Assembly (NCBI GenBank): GCA_014584695.1
Contig: JACTMI010000007.1
Coordinates: 38,250 to 102,249 of the forward strand
Source: Acidobacteriota bacterium
GTDB taxonomy: Bacteria > Acidobacteriota > Thermoanaerobaculia > Multivoradales > JAGPDF01
Length of the DNA: 64,000 nt
Direction of reading: 5' to 3'
Shown here one piece after another: positions 46,849-55,165 of this stretch (position 1 is the stretch's first letter; the number at the start of each line of letters is the position of its first letter). The notes under the pieces are model-generated. The model was not told where the DNA came from, ran no database searches, and was given only the letters and a program-made list of their open reading frames with translations. The position numbers and the translations under genes are program-made.

Positions 46849-48393
46849 ATGCCGACCAGCGAATTCGACTCCGCGGGACCGTTCAAGCGCTCCACCCGCA
46901 TGCCGCTCGACGCGGTGGTGCGGCTGCACTTCGAAGGCACGGTCGCCTACCAGAACGGCTTCGCCGCCAACGTCTCGGCGACCGGCATGTTCGTCAAGCA
47001 CCCCGATCCGCCCGCGGTCGGCACCCGGCTGGTCTTCGAGTTCACGCTCGGCGAGCTGCGCAAGCCAGTGCAGGGCGGCGGCCTGGTGGTGTGGGTTCGG
47101 GAGCGCTACGACGGACCGGGGCGGCCGGCCGGCATCGGCATCCAGTTCACCCAGCTCGATCCGCAGAGCCGCCAGCACCTGGCCGAAGCGATGTTCGAGT
47201 TCCTCGAGGCCTCGCTCGTCGGCATGGCCGCGGAGCGCGAGAACGAGGAGGAGGTGGCGGTGGTGCCGGAGCCGGACCCCCCGGCGCCGGTGCCGCTTCC
47301 CCCGGGGCCGCCAGCCGTCCACACGCCCGAGCTCCACCTGGAGCCGGCGCTCGAGCCGCTCCCCGTCGACTTCGAAGGGAGCCTGATCGAGATCCAGGCG
47401 CCAGACGCGTTGGAGCCGCCGCGCTCCATCCCCACCTCGTGGTCGCTCGCCGAGGCGAGCGAGCGGGCGATGCCGCCGCTCGCCGCGGCGGAGCCGGACG
47501 CGCCCGCCGAGTCGGAGCGTCGCCCGAGCTTCTCCTTCGCCCCGCCCGAGACGCCGGAGCCACCCGCGGAAACCGAGGAGCAGCGGATCGAGCGGATCGT
47601 CCGCGAAGCGCTGGCGGACGACCCGCCGTATGCGGGGGCCGCCGCCGCCAAGTCCACCAGCTCTGGTGGCCGCGCTTGGCTCGCCGTGGGCCTGGTCGCC
47701 GCGCTCGCCGCCGGGGGTTGGGCGCTCTGGCGCTACGTTCTCGCACCGGGGGGCGAGAGCGCGCCCGTCGCGCTCGCCGAGCCCCCGGCACCGACGCCCA
47801 CCCCGCGGCCGACGCTGCCGGCGGTCCCCGGGCCGGAGGGGACGCTCGCCCAGACGGTCGGCGCCACCACGGCGGCCGAGAGCGCGCCCGCGGCGCCGCT
47901 CCCGGGCGCGACCGAACCGCCCGAGGATGCGGCGGCGAGCGAGGTCGCCGACAGCGAGGCCCAGCCGCCCGCAGCCGCCGTCGCGACGCCGGCCGCGCGC
48001 GCCACGGCGCCAGCGCCGCCGCCGCCGCTCCCGGACGAGGGGGGCGCCCCCCGCGCCCGCGCCCTCACCGACATCGAGTGGACCGAAGCGACCGGCATCA
48101 CGCTGATCACGCTGACCGCGGACGGCAACTTGGCCCCCGGCTCCTACTCCTACTCGGAGATCGGCGGCGACAAACCGCGGGTGCTGATCCGTCTCCGCGG
48201 CCTGCGCACCCCTTACCGGCGCGGCCAGCTCGCGCTCGACACCGCGACGGTCATCGGCATCCGCAACGGCTGGCACGAGCGGCCGGAGGGCGACGAGCAA
48301 CACGTCGTCATCGACCTGCGCTCCGACCGCAGCCGGCTCGACGGTTTCGAGACGCTCGGCAGCCGGATCGTGATCAAGATCGGCCAGCGCTGA
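46849..48393 (+). CDS. PilZ-domain, single-TM, AMIN-like-domain protein
   Basis: 514 residues. N-terminal PilZ-type domain (about 12-110): KRSTRMPLDAVVRLHFEG with a degenerate RxxxR, then the NVSATGMFVKHPD NxSxxG motif. A ~170-residue Pro/Glu-rich cytoplasmic linker leads to one helix (RAWLAVGLVAALAAGGWALW, about 277-297). A second Pro/Ala-rich linker ends in an AMIN-like beta domain (about 400-514: YSYSEIGGDKPRVLIRLRGL, HVVIDLRSDRSRLDGFETL). Suggests a trans-envelope link from c-di-GMP or actin inside to peptidoglycan outside. Confidence 0.82.
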   Translation: MPTSEFDSAGPFKRSTRMPLDAVVRLHFEGTVAYQNGFAANVSATGMFVKHPDPPAVGTRLVFEFTLGELRKPVQGGGLVVWVRERYDGPGRPAGIGIQFTQLDPQSRQHLAEAMFEFLEASLVGMAAERENEEEVAVVPEPDPPAPVPLPPGPPAVHTPELHLEPALEPLPVDFEGSLIEIQAPDALEPPRSIPTSWSLAEASERAMPPLAAAEPDAPAESERRPSFSFAPPETPEPPAETEEQRIERIVREALADDPPYAGAAAAKSTSSGGRAWLAVGLVAALAAGGWALWRYVLAPGGESAPVALAEPPAPTPTPRPTLPAVPGPEGTLAQTVGATTAAESAPAAPLPGATEPPEDAAASEVADSEAQPPAAAVATPAARATAPAPPPPLPDEGGAPRARALTDIEWTEATGITLITLTADGNLAPGSYSYSEIGGDKPRVLIRLRGLRTPYRRGQLALDTATVIGIRNGWHERPEGDEQHVVIDLRSDRSRLDGFETLGSRIVIKIGQR

Positions 48394-48405
48394 GAGCAGG
48401 GCTCC

Positions 48406-49812
48406 TCAGGGGCAGGCCGCCAACGCGTTGACGTCGGTGATGGTCTGGAACGGCGTCCCGAGCGGGTTCTGGTAGGTCGCGGTCGCCGGCGTCTGGGTGT
48501 CCTCGACCGTCAGCGTGATGCCGAGGTCGGTCATGCCGCCGGCGTAGACCCAAAAGTGCTGATTCAGGCCACAGGCGTCGAGCACCTTGATCACCGTCTC
48601 GACGTTCGCCGGATCGAAGAACCAGAAATAGCCGGTGTCCGAGGTCAGCGGCACCGCGAAGCCGGGCCCCGCGGTGCCGAGTCCCGTCACCCAGCTGGCG
48701 GTGAGCCGGAAGCGGCCGCCGCGCAGGCAGAGCGTGGTCGCCGAGGGAACGCAAGCGCCGCCGCCGGCCGCGTCGCCGAAGACGACGTTGTCGTAGCGGC
48801 CGACGAGGGTGCCGGGGCCGGTCTTGATCGTCTCGAGCTTCAGCCGCGCCGAGGCGACGTTGGCCGGCAGGTTGACGCCCGTCGCCTGCACGCTCCCCCA
48901 GGCGTTGCGTAGCGTGCCGGTGGCGAGCACGCGGTTGTCGATCTGCGCGCCGTCGGGGCAACCGGCCGCGGAGTAGAGCCGCAGCTCGACGTTGGCGGTG
49001 CCGGGCGGCGTCGTCCCGACCAGCTTGAAGCGGGCCGAGAAGTTGTAGCTCCCGGGTTGGATCGGGAAACACTGGCGGGCGTCTTCGTCGCCGATCGGCG
49101 AGTCGTCGTCGTTGCGGATCTCGAGCGAGCCGGAAGCCGGATTGCCGTCGGCGTCGTCGCCCGAGAAGACGACGTCGTCGTCGAACTGCCAGCCGGCGAG
49201 GTTGGTGGCGAAGTCGCCGTTGGTGATCCGGTTGGCCAGCACCGCGTGGTCGAGCGGCGACGCGGCGGCGCCCAGGTAGGCGCGATCGAACAGCGCATAG
49301 ACCGGCCAGTCGCCCGCGCCCACCTTCTCGAGCCCGAGCGTGAAGGCGACCGCCGCGGCGCCCGCGGGCGCCACGCGCTCGCCGGTGAGCAGGAGCCAGA
49401 ACCAGTAGCGCTCGTCGGTCTCGACCAGCCGCTCGGTGACCAGCGGCGCGCCGGCGCAGGCGCCGTCGGCGTGCCACTCGAGGGCGAGGAAGAGCCGCGA
49501 GCGCGGGTGATCGGGCGCCAGCAGCGCGGCGTTCGCCGCCGCCTCGTAGCTCGCCCCCGGCTCGACCGCCACGCACTGCCGCGCGCGGTAGACGGCGCCG
49601 ACCGGCCCGACGTGGTCGATCTGCATCGACCCCGAGCCGGGCGAGAAGCCGGCGTCCGGCCCGGCGAAGTGGACCTGCGGATAGTCCACCTGCCAACCCG
49701 AGAGCCCCGAGTCGAACTCCGCGTTGCGCAGCAGGTTCTCGCCGCTCGCGACTCCCACCCCACCCACGGCAAGCGACATCACGACGACGATCGAAAGCGG
49801 CGCACGGCGCAT
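48406..49812 (-). CDS. Secreted two-CBM-like protein with a lineage-typical C-terminal domain
   Basis: 468 residues; GGGAGGTG ribosome site. Signal peptide LSIVVVMSLAVGGVGVASG. Two jelly-roll-like modules start at ENLLRNAEFDSGLSGWQVDY and ANRITNGDFATNLAGWQFDD. The last ~120 residues (FRLTASWVTGLGTAGPGFAV, PLTSDTGYFWFFDPANVETV, KVLDACGLNQHFWVYAGG) form a domain common at the ends of secreted Acidobacteriota proteins; I know no defined function. Cell-surface or exported location likely. Confidence 0.8.
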   Translation of the reverse strand: MRRAPLSIVVVMSLAVGGVGVASGENLLRNAEFDSGLSGWQVDYPQVHFAGPDAGFSPGSGSMQIDHVGPVGAVYRARQCVAVEPGASYEAAANAALLAPDHPRSRLFLALEWHADGACAGAPLVTERLVETDERYWFWLLLTGERVAPAGAAAVAFTLGLEKVGAGDWPVYALFDRAYLGAAASPLDHAVLANRITNGDFATNLAGWQFDDDVVFSGDDADGNPASGSLEIRNDDDSPIGDEDARQCFPIQPGSYNFSARFKLVGTTPPGTANVELRLYSAAGCPDGAQIDNRVLATGTLRNAWGSVQATGVNLPANVASARLKLETIKTGPGTLVGRYDNVVFGDAAGGGACVPSATTLCLRGGRFRLTASWVTGLGTAGPGFAVPLTSDTGYFWFFDPANVETVIKVLDACGLNQHFWVYAGGMTDLGITLTVEDTQTPATATYQNPLGTPFQTITDVNALAACP

Positions 49813-49882
49813 GGCACACCTCCCGGGGAGTTCGCGGCGAGTCTACGCTCGGGCACCCGGCCGAGCCCATCGGATTCTCGAC

Positions 49883-49898
49883 TATGTCGACATATATG
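49883..49898. promoter_or_regulatory. Overlapping palindromes before the VapB-like gene, candidate operator/-10
   Basis: TATGTCGACATA (49883-49894) is a perfect 12-bp palindrome and CATATATG (49891-49898) overlaps it. This AT-rich patch lies 15 bases before the ATG and includes TATATG as a possible -10. Ribbon-helix-helix antitoxins typically bind such sites to repress their own operon. Confidence 0.5.
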
Positions 49899-49912
49899 TT
49901 AGCTTGGGCGGC

Positions 49913-50146
49913 ATGAAGCGCACCACGATCTACCTCGAGCCCGAGCTGGAGGCGTTGTTGAAGGCCGAGACGCTGCGGCGCAAGCGGCCGATGGCGGAGC
50001 TGATCCGGGAGGCGGTGCGCGACTACCTGGTGCGGTCGCGGCCGGGGCCGCCGCCGGGGGCGGGGGCGTTCGCGAGCGGCGAGAGCGACACCGCCGCGCG
50101 CGCCGAGGAGGTCTTGGGCGAAACCGGCTTCGGCACGGGGCGCTGA
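49913..50146 (+). CDS. Ribbon-helix-helix antitoxin (VapB/CopG-like)
   Basis: 77 residues. The first strand-helix-helix is MKRTTIYLEPELEALLKAET then LRRKRPMAELIREAVRDYLV, the RHH DNA-binding fold. The Gly/Pro-rich tail is probably the toxin-wrapping part. The next gene begins 2 bases after its stop. An operator-like palindrome precedes it. Confidence 0.8.
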   Translation: MKRTTIYLEPELEALLKAETLRRKRPMAELIREAVRDYLVRSRPGPPPGAGAFASGESDTAARAEEVLGETGFGTGR

Positions 50147-50147
50147 C

Positions 50148-50612
50148 TTGGCGCTGCTGCTCGACACCGGCATTCTCTACGCCTACTACGACCGCAGCGA
50201 CCTCTGGCACACCGCCGCGGTCGAGCTCGTCGCCGGCGAGCCCGGGGAGCTGCTGGTGCCGGCGCCGGTCGTGCCCGAGGTCGACCACCTGCTGGGCGTC
50301 CGGCTCGGGCGCGCCGCGCGCGAGCTCTTCTACCGCGGTCTCCTCCAGGCGGACTTCCTGCTCGCCGAGCTGCCCCAGGAGCGCGTCGCGCGCGTCGCCG
50401 AGATCGACCGCCAATTCGCCGAGCTCGACCTCGGCTACGTCGACGCCGCGATCGTGGCGCTCGCCGAATCGCTCGGCATCGCCAGGGTCGCGACCTCGGA
50501 CCGCCGCCACTTCGAACCGCTGGCGCGCGCCTTCCGGCTCGAGCTGCTGCCCAGCGCGCCGCCCGCCGCGGCAACCCCTCCCCGCCGGCCCCCCCGCTCC
50601 GCTCGCAAGTGA
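50148..50612 (+). CDS. PIN-domain ribonuclease toxin (VapC-like)
   Basis: 154 residues with a TTG start 2 bases after the antitoxin stop. The PIN acidic residues are visible: LLLDTGILYAYYD, VPEVDHLLG, LDLGYVDAAIVAL and VATSDRRHFEPL. VapC toxins cut tRNA or rRNA. The C-terminal 25 residues are Pro/Ala/Arg-rich and not part of the fold. Together with 49913-50146 a plausible type II pair. Confidence 0.82.
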   Translation: MALLLDTGILYAYYDRSDLWHTAAVELVAGEPGELLVPAPVVPEVDHLLGVRLGRAARELFYRGLLQADFLLAELPQERVARVAEIDRQFAELDLGYVDAAIVALAESLGIARVATSDRRHFEPLARAFRLELLPSAPPAAATPPRRPPRSARK

Positions 50613-50641
50613 GCGCGCGCCGTCTCGCCCGCGCGCGGGGG

Positions 50642-51055
50642 TCAGGCGCGGCGGAGGCGGGAGGCGAGCCGTGCCAGGTCGCCGCGGCGGAGCCAGAGGA
50701 TCGCGAGGGAGGCGGCGAAGACGGCGACGGCCAGGGCGAAGAGGAGGCCACCGTCACCCTGGACCTCGATGCCCAGGCGGGTCAGGTGGGCGCCGAGCGC
50801 GCCGGCGATGACGCCGAGCGCCAGGAGCGCGCCGAGCGCCGCCGTCGCGGGCACGAGCAGCAGGACGACCGCGACCAGCTCGGCCACCCCCGAGCCGATC
50901 CGCCCCCAGGGCTCGAGGCCGAGGGTCGAGAAGATGTAGACCGACTCCGGCGCGGCGGTGAACTTGAAGAACAGGGTCTGAGCGAGGATCGCGGCGACGC
51001 CGACCTGCAGGAGCCAGCTCGCGCGGCGCGCTCCGCCCGTGAGAATCGGGCCCAT
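50642..51055 (-). CDS. DoxX-family membrane protein
   Basis: 137 residues from the ATG at 51055 (GGAG about 6 bases upstream). Four helices (ASWLLQVGVAAILAQTLFFK, GSGVAELVAVVLLLVPATAA) with the DoxX-like FKFTAAPESVYIFSTLGLEPW stretch. DoxX relatives are linked to thiol or quinone redox chemistry at the membrane. It follows the YHS gene by 47 bases, same strand. Confidence 0.75.
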   Translation of the reverse strand: MGPILTGGARRASWLLQVGVAAILAQTLFFKFTAAPESVYIFSTLGLEPWGRIGSGVAELVAVVLLLVPATAALGALLALGVIAGALGAHLTRLGIEVQGDGGLLFALAVAVFAASLAILWLRRGDLARLASRLRRA

Positions 51056-51102
51056 GGGCGGCTCCAGGATTTCGTTTCGACCGGTCCGTGGCGTCGTGGC
51101 GA

Positions 51103-51567
51103 TCACTTCTTCGCCGCCAGCGCGGGCCAGTTGGCGTCGGCGCTCTGGATGTGGCCGGGCACGTCCGCCTCCCACTTCGCCTGCACTTCCTTGTCGTAGT
51201 TCAAGTAGAGCTTGCCATCGACGATCTTCCAGGCCTCGGGATCGACATCGGCCGTGTAGCCGTGGGCCACCGCCCAGGCGCAGAAGCCGCCGTACTGCGG
51301 CGCGTAGCGCTCCGGCGCCGCGGCGAAAGCGTCGCGGTGGGCGGCGCTCGCGAAGCGCCAGGTGGCGCCGCTCCACGCGTGCGTGAACGCCTTGCTGCCC
51401 GGTACGGGCCGCCCCTCCTCGAAGTAGGCCACCGGGTCGTAACCGTCGAGCGCGAGGCCGCCCAGAAAGGTCTTGTTGATCCGGTTCTCGGCCGCGCCGG
51501 CGACGGCGGCCAGCAGCAGCACGGTGAGCGCGAGCGGGGCGGCGCGCGCGAATCGGGTCGTGAACAT
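51103..51567 (-). CDS. Secreted YHS-domain protein
   Basis: 154 residues from the ATG at 51567 with CGAGGAGAA upstream; the longer frame to 51711 is low-complexity. Signal peptide AAPLALTVLLLAAVAGAAE. The YHS domain spans ALDGYDPVAYFEEGRPVPGS, KAFTHAWSGATWRFASAAHR and YGGFCAWAVAHGYTADVDPE. YHS proteins may bind metal or haem; precise role unknown. Likely in a two-gene unit with DoxX. Confidence 0.85.
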   Translation of the reverse strand: MFTTRFARAAPLALTVLLLAAVAGAAENRINKTFLGGLALDGYDPVAYFEEGRPVPGSKAFTHAWSGATWRFASAAHRDAFAAAPERYAPQYGGFCAWAVAHGYTADVDPEAWKIVDGKLYLNYDKEVQAKWEADVPGHIQSADANWPALAAKK

Positions 51568-51839
51568 GGTCGCTTCTCCTCGGCAGCGGTCGCGGCGGCG
51601 GGGCGGTCCGCCCGGCCGCCGTTGGGTTCGCGAGTGGGATGCCGGCCGCCCGCCGGAGGTTTCGCCCCGGAGCCGGCCGGCGCCGCGAGGTGCCCGGCGC
51701 GCCGCCGCCACCCGGCCGGGGGGAGCTCCTGCCCGTGGGGGTGGCGACGCCGCCCCGCCCCGGAAGTAGCTTGACCGTGGCAGGTCGAGAACGACACCCA
51801 GCCGGCGCCCAGCGGGCGCCGCGACGATCGGAGCATCCC

Positions 51840-52976
51840 ATGACCACCTACAGGATCGCCTGGCTCCCCGGCGACGGCATCGGCATCGAGGTCCTCGAAG
51901 CGACGCGCGTCGTCCTCGACGCGCTCGGCTTCGAGGCCGAGTACTTCCACGGCGACATCGGCTGGGAGCACTGGTGCCGCGAAGGCGACCCGCTGCCGGC
52001 CCGCACCATCGAGCTGCTGTCGAAGGTCGACGCCGCGATGTTCGGCGCCATCACCTCGAAGCCCGGCAAGACCGCCGAGGCCGAGCTCGCCCCCGAGCTG
52101 CGAGGCAAGGGCCTCGTCTACCGCTCGCCGATCGTCCGCATGCGCCAGCTGTTCGAGCTCTACAACTGCATGCGACCCTGCAAGGCCTACCCGGGAAATC
52201 CGCTGAATCACCGCGAGGGGATCGATCTCGTGGTCTTCCGCGAGAACACCGAGGACCTCTACTCCGGGGTCGAGTTCTCGCCCGTGCCGGCCGAGCTCGC
52301 CGCCACGCTCGACCGGCTCTCGCACGCCTTCTCGCCCTTCCAGGGGTTGGCCGGCGAGGACTACGCGGTCTCCTGCAAGGTCAACACCCGCAAGGGCTCG
52401 GAGCGGATCGTCCGCGCCGCCTTCGAGTTCGCGCGGCGCCACGGCCGCAAGAGAGTCACCATCGTCCACAAGGCCAACGTCGTGCGCGCCGCCGACGGGC
52501 TCTTCCTCGAAGAGGCCAAGAAAGTCGCCCGCGACTACCCCGGCATCGCCACCGACGACGCCAACGTCGACGCCATCTGCATGTGGCTGCTCAAGAACCC
52601 CTTCGCCTACGACGTGCTGGTGGCGCCCAACCTCTACGGCGACATCATCTCGGACCTGTGCGCGCAGATGGTGGGCGGCCTCGGCTTCGGCTGCTCGGGC
52701 AACATCGGCGAGCGGCTGGCGGTGTTCGAGCCGACCCACGGCTCGGCGCCCAAGTACGCCGGGATGTACAAGGTCAATCCCATCGCCACCATCCTGGCCG
52801 CCAAGATGATGCTCGACTGGCTGGGCGAGAAGGAGATGGCCGCGCAGCTCGAGCAGGCGGTGGCGGCGGTGATCGCCGAGGGCGAGGTCCGCACCTACGA
52901 CATGGGCGGCGAGGCGACCACCCTCGACATGGCGCGCGCGATCGTGGCGCGGCTGCCGGTCGCGGCCGCCCGCTGA
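51840..52976 (+). CDS. Isocitrate/isopropylmalate dehydrogenase family, NADP-type
   Basis: 378 residues. WLPGDGIGIEVLEATRVVLD, VVFRENTEDLYSGVEFSPVP and LVAPNLYGDIISDLCAQMVG mark the family. Substrate region YRSPIVRMRQLFELYNCMRP is nearer isocitrate than isopropylmalate dehydrogenase, and HGSAPKYAGMYKVNP has the Lys-Tyr pair that favours NADP. It heads a five-gene set with a lyase, CoA transferase and LeuCD-like hydratase, so it may oxidise a 3-substituted malate such as 3-methylmalate rather than isocitrate. Confidence 0.85.
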   Translation: MTTYRIAWLPGDGIGIEVLEATRVVLDALGFEAEYFHGDIGWEHWCREGDPLPARTIELLSKVDAAMFGAITSKPGKTAEAELAPELRGKGLVYRSPIVRMRQLFELYNCMRPCKAYPGNPLNHREGIDLVVFRENTEDLYSGVEFSPVPAELAATLDRLSHAFSPFQGLAGEDYAVSCKVNTRKGSERIVRAAFEFARRHGRKRVTIVHKANVVRAADGLFLEEAKKVARDYPGIATDDANVDAICMWLLKNPFAYDVLVAPNLYGDIISDLCAQMVGGLGFGCSGNIGERLAVFEPTHGSAPKYAGMYKVNPIATILAAKMMLDWLGEKEMAAQLEQAVAAVIAEGEVRTYDMGGEATTLDMARAIVARLPVAAAR

Positions 52977-52984
52977 GGTCCGCC

Positions 52985-53932
52985 ATGACCGCGCCGCGGA
53001 AGATCGTCCTGCACGAAGTCGGGTTGCGCGACGGGCTCCAGATGGAGCCCGAAGTGGTGCCGACCGCGCAGAAGATCGCCTGGGCCGAAGCGCTGCTCGC
53101 GACCGGCGTCGACGTCGTCCAGCTCGGCTCCTTCGTCCACCCGGGCAAGGTGCCGCAGATGGCCGACACCGAGCGGCTGTTCGCCCACTTCACCGCCCCC
53201 GAGCGGCGCCCGAAGGGCGTCGTCCTCTCCGGCCTGGTGCTCAACGAGAAGGGGCTCGAGCGCGGCCTCGCCGCCGGCGTCGACCTGTTCTGCATGGGGG
53301 TCTCGGCCAGCGAGACCCATAGCCGCAAGAACACCGGCATGTCGATCGCCGACGCCAGCCGCCGGATCGTCGCCATGGCCAAGACGGCGCTCTCCTCCGG
53401 CAAGGGGGTGCAGCTGTCGGTGCAGTCGGCCTTCGGCTGCGGCTACGAGGGGCCGGTGCCGCGCGAGCGCGTGCTCGCCATCGCGCGCGGCTTCGTCGAG
53501 GCGGGCTTCGACCGCCTGAGCCTCGCCGACACCGCCGGCCACGCTGTGCCGGGCGAAGTCGCGGCGCGCTTCGGCGAGCTCGCGCGCCTGGCGCCGCGGG
53601 CCGAGCTCTCCTGCCACTTCCACGACACCTACGGCCTCGCGCTCGCCAACTGCTACGCCGCCCTCGACGCCGGCGTCACCTCCTTCGAGGCCTCCGTCGC
53701 CGGCCTCGGCGGCTGCCCCTTCACCGCTGTCGCGGGGGGCAACACCTGCACCGAGGACCTCGTCCACGCCTGGCGGCGCACCGGCCTGCGTCCGGACGTC
53801 GACCTCGACGCCCTGATCGCGCTGGCGCGGCGGATCGCCGCGCATTTCGTCCGCCAGATGCCGGGCAAGGTCTACCGCAACGGCCCGATCCGGCAGCCCG
53901 AGGCCGCGCTCTGCCCGGGCGCAGCGGGGTGA
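52985..53932 (+). CDS. HMG-CoA-lyase-family protein
   Basis: 315 residues. HEVGLRDGLQMEPEVVPTAQ, LGSFVHPGKVPQMADTERLF, CMGVSASETHSRKNTGMSIA, SCHFHDTYGLALANCYAALD and VAGLGGCPFTAVAGGNTCTE follow the HMG-CoA lyase order, including the GGCP Cys loop. The family cleaves 3-hydroxy-3-methylglutaryl-CoA; paralogues cleave or make other hydroxyacyl-CoAs. Genes are 8 bases apart on the left and 4 on the right, so one operon. Confidence 0.87.
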   Translation: MTAPRKIVLHEVGLRDGLQMEPEVVPTAQKIAWAEALLATGVDVVQLGSFVHPGKVPQMADTERLFAHFTAPERRPKGVVLSGLVLNEKGLERGLAAGVDLFCMGVSASETHSRKNTGMSIADASRRIVAMAKTALSSGKGVQLSVQSAFGCGYEGPVPRERVLAIARGFVEAGFDRLSLADTAGHAVPGEVAARFGELARLAPRAELSCHFHDTYGLALANCYAALDAGVTSFEASVAGLGGCPFTAVAGGNTCTEDLVHAWRRTGLRPDVDLDALIALARRIAAHFVRQMPGKVYRNGPIRQPEAALCPGAAG

Positions 53933-53936
53933 GGCG

Positions 53937-55130
53937 ATGGGCGCCCTCTCGGGACTGCGCGTCCTCGACCTGACCAACGTCCTCTCGGGGCCCTTCTGCA
54001 CCCTCCACCTGGCGCTGCTGGGCGCCGAGGTGATCAAGATCGAGAACCCGAAGGGGGGCGACCTGGCGCGCGTGCTCGGCAACGTGCCGCGCCACAACCA
54101 GGCGCTCATGGGCACCAGCTTCCTGGCCCAGAACGCCAACAAGAAGTCGCTGACGCTCAACCTCAAGGCGCCCGCGGGCAAGCGGATCTTCGAGGAGCTG
54201 GTGGCCGGTGCCGACGTGGTGGTCGAGAACTTCCGGCCCGACGTCATGCCGCGACTGGGTCTCGGCTACGAGGCGCTCGCCGAGATCAACCCGCGCCTGG
54301 TCTACTGCGGCATCTCCGGCTTCGGCCAGAGCGGCCCCGACGCCGCCAAGCCCGCCTACGACCAGATCATCCAGGGCCTCTCCGGCGTCATGGACGTCAA
54401 CGGCGACGAGCGGCTACACCCGCTGCGCTGCGGCTTCCCGGTCTGCGACACGGTCGGCGGCTTGAACGCCGCCTTCGCCATCCTCGCCGCGCTCCTCCAC
54501 CGCGAGCGGACCGGCGAGGGGCAGATGATCGACGTCGCGCTGCTCGATTCGATCCTGCCGATGCTCGGCTGGGTCGCCGCCAACCTGCTGATCGGCGGCC
54601 AGGGCCCGGTGCCGATGGGCAACGACAACTTCACCGCCGCCCCCTCGGGCAGCTTCGCCACCGCCGACGGGCACGTCAACATCGCGGCCAACAAGCAGGA
54701 GCAGTGGCACGCGCTCACCGAGGTGCTGGGCCTCGAGAGCCTGAAGGAGGACCCGCGCTTCCGCGAGCGCGACGAGCGCAAGCGCAACCGCCGGGAGCTG
54801 ACGCCGCTGCTCGAGGAGCAGCTGCGAGAGCGGCCGACCGCCGACTGGGTGGAGGCGTTGAACGCGCGCGACGTCCCCTCGGGGGCGATCCTGCCGCTCG
54901 AGCAGGCGCTCTCGCAGCCGCAGGTGGAGCACCGGCGCGCGCTGCGAGAGGTCGCGGTTCCGGAGATCGGCGAGGTCCGCCTGTTCGGCCTGACCGCGCA
55001 GCTCTCCCGCACCCCGGGGGAGATCACCGCGCCGCCGCCGCGGCTCGGCGCCCACACCGAGGAGATCCTGACCGCGCTCGGCTACGCGCCGGCCGAGGTC
55101 GCCACGCTGCGCGAGCAGGGCGTCGTCTGA
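53937..55130 (+). CDS. CaiB/BaiF-family CoA transferase
   Basis: 397 residues, typical length. VLDLTNVLSGPFCTLHLALL, IKIENPKGGDLARVL and LGYEALAEINPRLVYCGISG mark the type III CoA-transferase fold. It moves CoA between carboxylic acids. Next to an HMG-CoA-lyase homologue it probably activates a dicarboxylic acid before cleavage. Confidence 0.88.
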   Translation: MGALSGLRVLDLTNVLSGPFCTLHLALLGAEVIKIENPKGGDLARVLGNVPRHNQALMGTSFLAQNANKKSLTLNLKAPAGKRIFEELVAGADVVVENFRPDVMPRLGLGYEALAEINPRLVYCGISGFGQSGPDAAKPAYDQIIQGLSGVMDVNGDERLHPLRCGFPVCDTVGGLNAAFAILAALLHRERTGEGQMIDVALLDSILPMLGWVAANLLIGGQGPVPMGNDNFTAAPSGSFATADGHVNIAANKQEQWHALTEVLGLESLKEDPRFRERDERKRNRRELTPLLEEQLRERPTADWVEALNARDVPSGAILPLEQALSQPQVEHRRALREVAVPEIGEVRLFGLTAQLSRTPGEITAPPPRLGAHTEEILTALGYAPAEVATLREQGVV

Positions 55131-55165
55131 GGGCGCGCCGCGCGCGCCCCGAGGAGAGAGCAACG

